From Amaranthus tricolor (taxonomy: Eukaryota > Streptophyta > Magnoliopsida > Caryophyllales > Amaranthaceae): 64,000 nucleotides of DNA. The notes under the pieces were generated by a model. The model did no database searches. It worked only from the letters and a program-made list of their open reading frames with translations, and was not told where the DNA came from. Location of the stretch: NCBI RefSeq assembly GCF_026212465.1, contig NC_080053.1:6062156-6126155 (forward strand), given 5' to 3'. A program made the translations under genes and the position numbers. Of this stretch, positions 55,550 through 64,000 are shown in pieces. How positions within the stretch are numbered: position 1 is the stretch's first letter; each line of letters opens with the position of its first letter.

Positions 55550-58279
55550 ATGTCGAAGGGTTTTGGCCGGCAAATCCACGAAAATGAACCTCTCAAAGCC
55601 CTTGAATTCTACAGTGGCATCGGCGGCATGGTGTTTCTCTTTTTTCCTTTCTCAATAATACTTGCTCTTTCTACCTTCTTTTTTATACTCTACTGATACT
55701 GATATGTTTTTTTATTTTATTTTATTTTATTTTATTTTATTTTATTTTTTACAAAACTTTTGAGATGTATAGAGATATTCCCTAATGAGAGCTGGGGTTA
55801 ATGCTCAAATTGTTGAAGCTTTTGAGATTAATGATGTTGCAAATGATGTTTACCAGCATAATTTTGGTCATCGCCCATTTCAGGTAAACCCTTTGATTTT
55901 ACCTGTATACTTGTCACATTGTCTTATAAAATTAGTCGGGTGTATTGTCGTTATTGGCATTCTACCCAGCAAAATTGAGTTGTTTCTGACCAATAATGAA
56001 GTAGTTAGGGTTGTAGTAAGGGCTTTTTGATTCAGTGTTTGTGTTTTTTTGATTTGAAAAGAAGTAATATAAGACTGCTATGTTTAAAGAGGAATTTGGA
56101 GTTTGGTAGAAGAAAAAATTTCTACTTGAGTCTAGGTAGAAGAAAGTGATTACTAATTGCACATTGGTAAGCGAAAGGTTTCTAGTTGCACCGCAATATC
56201 CTGTAATAGATATATATTCTTGTGTCCCCTTGAGTTTGTTGATAGCTATCGACAAGGATGCTAAACTTATCAATTTAGTTGCTTTAGGTGTTCCTTGCTT
56301 TAAAGTTGGAAGATGTGAGAGTGTCATCTTCCTGATTCTCATGTTATTAACTTTGAAATTTATATTTTAGACATGGAACATGTTAGGATATGCTCAGTAC
56401 TTAAAAAAGGACTAAATTTCTTGATTTTAGCTATTAGAGAAATGAGGTGATGATGCTGCCATAGTGAAACAATATGGTTTTAGTCACAGTCATCTTCGCG
56501 CAAGTGGTGACGGACTGACGGGTGTACGACGACTTTTGCCATCAATTCGAATGATTTTTCGGTTTTGTTGGCTTGGTTTTGGTTGTAGTAACCATAAAGA
56601 CTTTATTACATAGTCACAATACATTGGCGGACTCAAGGGGCTCACTCGCCCCCATGTGAGGGCTTTCATTTTAAAAATAAATTTTAGTTAGAGCCTATGA
56701 TCCCATAGATGAATAATGCACACCCTACCACTTGAGGTGGATAGGACCTTTGCTGTTGTGATTAATACTTAATGTCCATCGTGCGTTGGAAATATAGTTG
56801 GATAATTTTTTTTAATTTGTTGGGTTTTAAAACAAATAATATCTTCTATCTTTTAATTAATTCTTACCTTAAAAACACAAATTTATTTAGGGAAATTCCA
56901 CATGGTAGCATCCAGTTTTCATGAAATGCCAGTGGTAGCACTTTTTTAAGAAAATTCCACATGGTAGCATCCAGTTTATGCACAAAATAATTGCCGTAGC
57001 ATTTTTCGTTAAGTTCTTGTTAAATTCCGTTTAATTCATCATTTTGTAAGTTTTTTCCACATTGTAGCATCCAGTTTTTGTTTAATTCACAATTTTAATG
57101 TTTAATTCACCAATTTAATGTTTAATTCACCATTTAATTCATTAACGCCCATAAATGTAATAATTTTGTTTTCATTCAAATTGTTGGCATTATAAAGTTC
57201 GAAAGGTAAGTAGCCAAGCACTAATACTAATACTAATACATATTTACCCAAAAACAGCCTACTTTGTCTTTACACCAAAAAAAACTATATTTTATTCACT
57301 TTTTAATTCGCATATTCTATCAAATTTCAAACCAGACTTCATCGTCCTCGAGCATTCATCTATTTCAAGGTCAGTTGTACCTTCTCCAATGGTAGGTTAC
57401 TTCAATCTCGCCTATAAAGATAGAATTCGTCTGTATTAAGCGAGATACACCGTTTAAAACGGTAAAATCGGCCGATTTGCATCTTAATGCGCCATTTTCT
57501 TACACAACGTTACGAATCGCGAGATCTCGGAACAGTGAACTGAAAATCCGTGTTAAATCGCCCGTTCCGAGTTGACTCGGCCGAGTTTTAATACTATGGC
57601 ACCAATCTTAAAAAGCCTAGTCCAAAGACCTTTCACAAAATTACAATGCATAAAATGAAATTTACTTCTGAAGATTTACTTTCTCCTTGAAATTTTCTCA
57701 AACCCAAATTATTTTAAGCCTTCTTGATACAGTTCTCTAGTTGATAGTGAAATGCCTACTCTTTTCTGTGTATAGGGTAATATTCAGAGCTTGACTGCAG
57801 CTGATCTTAACAAATATCAAGCAGATGCTTGGCTCCTTTCCCCACCATGTCAACCTTATACGAGACAAGGTGGATGATCTAATGTTTAGTTATTGTGTTG
57901 CATTTGGTTTTCAGTTTGTGCCTTGCTGTTTACCAAACAGTTCATTTGTAGGCCTTCAGAAGGACTCAAGTGATGCTCGCTCTTTTTCGTTCCTTAACAT
58001 TCTCGAGCTAATACCTCAGCTGTCCTTTGCTCCGTTCATGCTTTTTGTGGAAAATGTTGTGGGTTTTGAGGTACACCTAAAAGAACTATACCTAGGAATT
58101 TATTGATGTATTCTAAATTCTTATTGCTATTGAAATATATTTCTTTTTTTTTGTAGATATCTAACACTCATAACAAGATGGTTGAAGTGTTGACAAAAAC
58201 TGGTTATCTTATTCAGGAGTTTATTCTAAGCCCGTTGCAATTCGGGGTACCATACTCAAGGCCACGCTACTTTTGTTTG
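55550..58279 (+). CDS. DNMT2: DNMT2 (tRNA cytosine-5 methyltransferase), exons 1-5, 3' end not found
   Basis: DNMT2 methylates C38 of tRNA-Asp (also Val and Gly tRNAs in some species) using a DNA-methyltransferase fold. Exons are 55550-55630, 55773-55883, 57776-57869, 57952-58070 and 58157-58279; phases agree and give 176 residues. Motif I is EFYSGIGGM. The acidic turn is [18 protein letters not shown]. Motif [12 protein letters not shown] contains the catalytic Cys (residue 89). Motif VI is VENVVGFE. The DNMT2-specific stretch continues [14 protein letters not shown]. The target-recognition region, CFT motif and C-terminal motifs (about 200 residues in the family) are not recognised in the next 5.7 kb. 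Either a long intron carries the rest beyond the window or the gene is 3'-truncated. All residues seen look functional. The start is the first in-frame ATG; the later ATG at 55595 is out of frame. Confidence 0.92.
55711..55750. repeat. (TTTTA)n microsatellite
   Basis: About eight TTTTA units in DNMT2 intron 1, close to the acceptor of exon 2. Confidence 0.9.
55884..57775 (+). other. 1.9 kb intron 2 of DNMT2
   Basis: Bounded by TTTCAG|GTAAAC and GTATAG|GGTAAT. It is repeat-rich: the GTAGCATCCAG motif cluster at 56.9-57.1 kb, and an unassigned CG-richer patch at about 57,420-57,600 (GCGAGATCTCGGAAC, GTTGACTCGGCCGAG) with the look of an old transposon. Confidence 0.75.
56895..57080. repeat. Three copies of a TTCCACATGGTAGCATCCAG motif
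   Basis: The motif occurs near 56,896, 56,955 and, slightly changed (CCACATTGTAGCATCCAG), 57,058. A related stretch is at 41,020. GTTTAATTCACCA repeats follow immediately. Probably part of one dispersed non-coding repeat. Confidence 0.75.
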
Positions 58280-61200
58280 GTATTGTGCTCGCTTCCTTTC
58301 TTCTTGTGTCATCTTTCTAAAATCGGCAAGAACACACAAAATTAAAACACAATATGGGAAAGGAGTAGAGGAGAAATAATGCTTGGTTTTCAATTGGAGG
58401 CCTAAAACACATTGGCTTCTTTTATTGCTTCACTAGAACACTTATTTTACATCACTTGTGCAAGCTTTATATGTTAAAAAGATCAATATATAAGACAAAC
58501 ATTTCATTGTTTCTTGTTCTAATGATGACCTGGTTAGTTGCACAAGTCTTGGCGTCCAGCTGGTTTTCAGCCCACGAGTTCTCTTTTAGTCGTGAATGAT
58601 GTGAAAAGAAATGTGGCTGCATGATTGCTGAGAACCAAGTGTGCCTACACTGGTGAATCTGGTCCTGTATTCCTGTACCTTAGCATAAACTAAAATTAGT
58701 GGTGCTTTTGTACTGTGATTGTTGTTTGTGTAGCTGCCAACATGTACGATAATTAACAAATCAGAAGCAATATTCATCTTATATTGTATTCAAGCTTGAG
58801 ATTCAAGGCTACACACAAGCTAGAAAGGGAATAGAGGTCTTGATTTGCGTATGGAAGATTTTAAGAAGGCGAAGTGGATGAAACAATGGCAATGCGAGTA
58901 GTTTGTAAAATAAATTTGCTGATTGACGTGAGTTTAAGAGAAAGGTTGCTGTATTGGACAAAATTTTTAGATAGTGGAGATGATACGTTGTAGTTGAATG
59001 GAGATGAGTGATCTATTTTCTGGGTAGAAAGTTGATAGGGAATGAAGAAATCAAGAACATGTTATATTTAAGAATGTACATGAACTTTGTTGATAAGACA
59101 ACACCACAACAATGCTTAAGTAGATTGGCGTAATAATGGATGAGTTAGGAAGGATAGTTAGGGAATCTCTAAGGCTTAGTAATAATACTCACCACACCAA
59201 GTATTAAAGGCTTCGAAGGTCACATATGAAGAGCCTAAGTCATAAATGAAAGAAACTTTTTTTACTGTAATTTGTATCCAAGAATAAAAGGTAAGACAAG
59301 GATGAACAAAGTTTTCAGTCGTTCTTAATATGTTAACAACACTTAAATGAGTGATATATCATTACATATATATATAAGAAAGCAAAGGACTAATTAAATT
59401 AACAAGAATCAGTAAAATATTTTACAAAATCGGAGGCTAACCTACACAAGTTACATTTGAGATAAAATAACCTCCTTATCATGGAAGTTTCTTAACGTCC
59501 TACTCATCAACAACCATCTTCAGGAGGGACTTTAATACTCTTGAAAAACAACTGATTTTAGAGGAGGGTAAGCCCATCTCCAATGGCATGCCCAAAGGAG
59601 ATGCTCAAAGGAGAAAGGAATGGGTGTTTGTGGGTGCTACCATTAGAGTTAGATGCTCAAGTGAGATGTTGTTATAGAATAAATAAGCGAACTCACCCAA
59701 AAGACTAGCCTAGTAGGTGAAAGAGCCCATTTACCAAATAATTCCTACATTAGTTGCCCATACAACCGATATGGGACAAAGTCTCATAATCTTGTAATGA
59801 CCTCAAATTCATTCTTACTATTGCCCAAATTTAAAAGATAACCAAAGATGCTCAAGAAAGCATCAGCATTGATGCACATATTTTTTTGTTTTTCCAAACT
59901 CCACTTGACATCTGGCTGTAATTTTTTAGAAGATTGTTGAATTGTGAAGTTTTAATATATTTTTTTATTATTTCCTTTTTTAAACATGTTATTTCCTGCT
60001 TGAATCTATATTTTCAATATTCTTTTATTGAAATGCTTTGTTTTCAAATTCTTTACTTTACACATACATGTATTTTGTCACATTTTCAGGTTAAAAAAAT
60101 ATTCATGTGAAGCAGTGTAACATAATTCGCTTTTTGAATTCGCGATTCGCTCAAATTTGCCCAAGAACAGCCCAAAATCGACCATAACGCGCTTTTTTCG
60201 ATTCGTGATTCGCGGGGAGTCTAGCGAATCATGTGACACTGATGTGAAGTATAATGATAGAAATTGAATATTATCGATAATTAATATTTAAGATCCATTA
60301 TCAAAAATAATAAACTCTTAAATGATACAAATAAATAATATAAATTACTAATCAAGTAGCCATATAATAATTATAAGAAACAAATTAATAATAATTAGTA
60401 ATTGATACGACACCATATTAACAATAGGGTTTCGTATGCTTAAAATTTGATGCTTTATTGTTTTGCGCCAAGTGTGCTACTAATATGATTTGAAAAATTG
60501 GTTATTTATGGGTAAAGGCAGAAGCTTTTTGTGGTTAGGATGGGATGGGTTAGGCGTTTGGAATCAATTAGAATCCAGGTTTATGAATTTGAAATTTAAG
60601 TATGGTCAGAAAGACAAGATAAGAGTTTAGGATGGATTGTAAAGATAGAAAATTAAGCATTTAGGAATTTTATTAGGGATGGACATTAAAGATTTTAGGC
60701 TACTGCAGGGAATAAAATTCAAAATTTATACATGATTTATCATTGAAGAATTTGTTTATGAAATGAAAAGATTTATTTTTTTGATAAGAGATGGAAAGTT
60801 ATATTTTGTGGATGGAATTGAAAAAGATAAATTTTGGTGAAGGATGGAAAAAAATATTTGTGGAATGGATGGAGAAAAAATATATTTTGTGATGGAGATG
60901 ATGAATGGCGATTTAAAGATGTTAAAAGATGATGATGATGGATAAATAGTGGATGAAGGATGAATGGTAAGTTTTGTTGGCTGGTGATGATGACGGTGAA
61001 CAATGAAATGTTGGATGATTGATGATCATAATGGTTAATGGTTGAAACAACATCACACTTGGCTATCTAACTGATATAGGAACACCACAAAAAGAAATTT
61101 TTATGTTTCCTAAGTTTACAAATTAGGTTGGCTTAATTCCTAATCAAGCAAGGGCGAATCTCACTCACTCCCAATCCTGATAGAGTTAATGAAGAAACTA

Positions 61201-62093
61201 AGAGAGAACATAAGTTCCAAATTTTTAATCACTCAAACGTGATTCATTGATAATTGAGTGCCCTAATTTATGAAGTACAAAATATGAGTCCTAAAAGAAA
61301 TAAAATTTTAATAAAATTGAAAGAACTTTATAAAACTAGGTTTAATATGGATGTCCAATTCAAGAGGTCTCGAATGATCTTGTACTCAAGTTCCTTGTGG
61401 GCTTGGATGACTTGAATCAATCAATGAGTCTTGATCCATGTGTGACATGAGGCCTTGCTTCTCCTTGATGTTTTGAACCAATTTGATCCAATAACTTTGG
61501 GCCAAGCTGATCCATGATTTAATCTTGCATTGAGATTTGGCCTTGACTTTGCACACAACTTCCTTCATTCGTTCCTTTAGTGATATTGGAGGAAAGCCTT
61601 CCTCCTTGGGCTTCTTGACTCTTTCGTTTGAATTACAAGACCAATAAGACACTAGTAAGTATATCCTATTTGATTCTATATACTAACCTAAACTACAAGC
61701 GGTCCATTTATTTAACAAATACTTCTAATTGTAAAAGTACTAAAAATCTAAATCTCAACCTAAAGATAGTTTTTGGCTCAATTAATATAATGTACTCAAA
61801 TAAAGATAGAAATTCAATGAACATCAAAAGTGGAGTTCTCAACATCCATGGTGTGAACAAAGATCCTCCTCGATAAACAACTCAAATGGATCTTTGAAGA
61901 GGGAGACTCGTCCTTATAGTAATTTTATTCAATATCTATATTAACATATTTACTAATTTTATAAGAATAAAAAACATAATTTTATTTAGGTGGAATGTAG
62001 GATCCATTATAACGATTGGAAGATTAATTTTAGCATCCAAAGAAGATGCTATCATTAAAATATAGAGATGCCTAGTAGGATGTTCGAGTAATA
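58280..62093. other. DNMT2 intron 5 or downstream DNA
   Basis: No DNMT2 exon is recognised. 59,570-59,880 begins GCCCATCTCCAATGG, a common MITE-like opening, without a proven partner. 60,770-61,030 is a degenerate GATG/GGATGA-rich stretch. 61,080-61,930 looks repeat-derived (possibly LTR-like) but has no clear ends. Confidence 0.45.
60113..60241. mobile_element. 129-bp hAT-type MITE with perfect 8-bp duplication
   Basis: Left CAGTGTAACATAATTCGC and right GCGAATCATGTGACACTG are inverted. ATGTGAAG lies directly on both sides (60105-60112, 60242-60249), the 8-bp duplication of hAT elements. The interior has further GATTCGCG/CGCGATTC pairs and could fold into a hairpin. Confidence 0.88.
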
Positions 62094-62437
62094 TGTAACA
62101 CCTAAGGCACCAGTTATATTAAAGACATATCAGCGAAGGGGGAAAGGAAATAAAATAAATAGCTGATTTGTTATGTTTTGGGTTGGGTTGTTATTTGAAT
62201 AGAGTCGGACCTTTCTATTGATATGTTTTAGGTGTCGGGTGGATGCTATATATAGTATTACTCTTTCATTGTATGGCAGCCAGAACTAAAAAGAAGAATT
62301 CAATAATATTGGAGTTTACACAACACTCGAAGTTGTGTGGGAGTTTACATAGCACTCAAAGCTGTGTGGTATATCTTGTATGTAATTTTTCTGCGTTCTT
62401 TGCATTGTTCTCATTGTGTGTGGTAGGGATTATCACA
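62094..62437 (+). repeat. 5' LTR of the right-edge gypsy element
   Basis: It starts TGTAACACCTAAGGCACC and ends GGATTATCACA. About 344 bp, followed two to three bases later by the primer-binding remnant. Includes a short internal duplication, GGAGTTTACACAACACTCGA / GGGAGTTTACATAGCACTCA. Confidence 0.75.
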
Positions 62438-62468
62438 ATAGGTATCAAAGCGGTTCTTTCGAGCCAAG

Positions 62469-63980
62469 ATGATTAATCCAGATGCTCCAGGAAGATTGGA
62501 TTTGTTAGAACAAGAAGTGGCAAAAATCAAAGAGTTTATCATGAACTCAGAGAAGGACAATTTGGTTTCTACAGTGGAGCAAATTTCCAAGAAACAAGAT
62601 AAGACAGAGCAAATTTTGGCTATCTTAATAGAGGGACAAGCCAAGATAATTGAGATGGGAATTCATATAGAAAATGTGCCAAGAAAAGGGGTGACGCAGA
62701 ACCGGAATTTGGAGGATGATGGGCAAAATTTTGAGTGGGTCTACCGAAAAGAAAAAGAAAGTACACAGACCCAAAATGAAGAACATACACATGGTGGGTC
62801 AAGATGGAAACCAAGAAGGTTGGACTTACCTCCATTTAATGGGTTTGAACTCGATGAATGGATATTGAAGGTGGAAACGTATTTCTCATTTTATCAATTA
62901 AGTGAAAAAGAAAAGGTAGAAGCCACTGTGATTAGTTTTGAGGGAGAAGCCATGATGTGGTATCGATGGCTGAAACAACGGGTACCGATGAGGCGATGGG
63001 AAGACTTGAAGGCGATGATCCTGGAGCATTTTAGACCAACTGAAGATGGTGATTTGTATGAACAGTGGATGTCTGTAGAGCAAACGGGATCGGTGGTTGA
63101 TTATCGTTGAGAATTTGTGACCCGGTTGACGTACTTGAATCTGGTGGAGGAAGGGTGATGATGGGTGCTTTCTTGAGGGGCCTACGGTGGGATATTAAGG
63201 CGAAATTGAAAGTGTTGGGGCCAACTACCTTGGAAGAAGCCATGATCTGGGCCGATCGAATTGACAAGAAAAACTCTTGTTCTTGGCTTGGAAGAAGACA
63301 AATGGTGGTACATAATTACTCAAATACCCTTCAAAAAAATCAGATACCAGCAAAAATCCATAACAGCGCTCCAGTACCAAATTTTCCCAATTCAAATTCT
63401 AGGGTTTCAAATTCTCAGTTTACGAACCCTAGTTTCGCGAACAGCAATTCCAGACCAGCCCCACCACAACCGATTCCGGCAAGAAACCGGTTTCCACCCA
63501 GCCAGACAGGGTCGACTAGGACTGGCAGCAAGGAATTTCGGTTGATTGACCAGGAGTATAGCGAGAAACGAGCTAAGGGCTTATGTTTTCATTGTGATCA
63601 GAAGTGGTCTTTGAATCATGCTTGTAGTAAGAAGGCAATCAGTGTGTTGATTGGGGTAGAGGAAAATGAAGAATCTGTTGGGGAAGAATTACATGTGGAA
63701 GAGATACTTGAGGAAGAAGAATCGGAGGCCATCAATATTTCTCTCAATTTAGTGGTGGGCATTACTAATCCTAAAACTATAAGTAGTAGGAAAAGTTGGA
63801 GAACATGATGTAATTGTGATGATTGATCCGGGTGCAACAAATAATTTCATCTCCGCTAGAGTGGTGCAACGTTTGGGAATTAATTGTGAAGATTGCGAAA
63901 AGTTTGGAGTATTACTGGGAAATGGGGAAGAGATAGTGGGAAAGGGAGTATGTTGAAATGTCCAGCTTGTGATCCAGGGC
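62469..63980 (+). pseudogene. Gypsy gag-protease, with stop and frameshifts
   Basis: Starts MINPDAPGRLDLLEQEVAKI (coiled coil), then the Gag core LDLPPFNGFELDEWILKVET, YFSFYQLSEKEKVEATVISF and RWEDLKAMILEHFRP. A TGA at 63108-63110 replaces a probable CGA after VVDYR. A frame change follows, and 63107-63808 continues MGAFLRGLRWDIKAKLKVL, with a zinc knuckle GLCFHCDQKWSLNHAC and [16 protein letters not shown] at the start of protease. A second frame change lies near 63,780; then MIDPGATNNFIS is the protease active site. Disabled copy. Confidence 0.85.
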
Positions 63981-64000
63981 ATCACTTTGATTCAAGACTT

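Larger units (their letters stand above)
62094..64000 (+). mobile_element. Ty3/gypsy element, 5' part, cut by the window edge
   Basis: 5' LTR 62094-62437, then a primer-site remnant AGGTATCAAAGC (initiator-Met tRNA type, normally TGGTATCAGAGC), then gag and the start of protease. Its protease phrase is shared with the remnant in the IST1-like intron. The gag type suggests a chromovirus, but the integrase lies outside, so this is open. Confidence 0.85.

Noticed and set aside
55785..56030. DNMT2 start at the ATG of MRAGVNAQ
   Set aside because: That Met is inside exon 2; motif I is in exon 1, and the frame after 55883 is intron.
59570..59880. Possible MITE starting GCCCATCTCCAATGG
   Set aside because: The right side has only a weak inverted match, so limits could not be set.
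61386..61652. 88-codon minus-strand frame
   Set aside because: It lies in repeat-like DNA with no recognisable domain and no support from splice sites or neighbours.

Overview
The window is nuclear DNA of a flowering plant, most likely a eudicot. Genes have GT-AG introns and plant-type protein families, the DNA between genes is AT-rich, and most of the length is transposable elements of typical plant classes (Athila-like, Copia and other Ty3/gypsy LTR elements, Mutator-like, plant mariner, hAT, Stowaway). I cannot name the species. There are no prokaryotic operons, CRISPR arrays, rRNA genes or recognisable tRNA genes.

Four host genes are present. (1) 1.55-16.7 kb, minus: a CYP95-type cyclophilin with a long SR/RS-rich tail. 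I rebuilt 13 coding exons; they close in one frame of 771 codons. A non-coding first exon near 16.6 kb sits behind a 5.9 kb 5'-UTR intron. (2) 29.98-39.53 kb, plus: an IST1-like ESCRT regulator, six coding exons, 544 aa, with a 7.2 kb third intron full of transposons. (3) 50.23-52.84 kb, minus: an intronless STIPL1/NTR1-type G-patch splicing factor of 869 aa. (4) 55.55-58.28 kb, plus: the first five exons (176 aa) of DNMT2, a tRNA cytosine-5 methyltransferase. Its 3' half is not found before the window ends. The four genes have no shared pathway; two (CYP95, STIPL1) are linked to pre-mRNA splicing.

Transposon layout. A non-autonomous LTR element with a nested TIR element lies in the CYP95 5'-UTR intron (12.1-15.5 kb). 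An Athila-like element with gag and protease but no reverse transcriptase or integrase spans 16.9-21.9 kb. A 4.7 kb Mutator-like element (22.79-27.48 kb) has about 240-bp inverted ends and matching 9-10 bp target duplications, is split by a 1.17 kb solo LTR, and carries a GRF zinc-finger remnant on the opposite strand. A Mutator transposase fragment abuts a Copia RNase H/3' LTR remnant at 28.4-29.5 kb. The IST1-like intron holds a dead Ty3/gypsy pol, a Stowaway, two hAT-like elements and a MITE with GTCTCT-rich ends. From 41.57 to 49.26 kb there is a nested stack: a Mutator-type MITE holds one solo LTR and a 6.4 kb mariner, and the mariner holds two further LTR insertions, one inside its transposase gene. 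A decayed Ty3/gypsy 5' half runs off the right edge.

No new multi-gene system was found. The most distinctive unexplained signals are a family of Mutator-type elements whose ends carry arrays of a quasi-palindrome (CGCTGTTA-S-TAACAGCG), the nested insertion history they record, a GC-AG intron in the cyclophilin core, and a 75-nt stop-free intron in the IST1-like gene.
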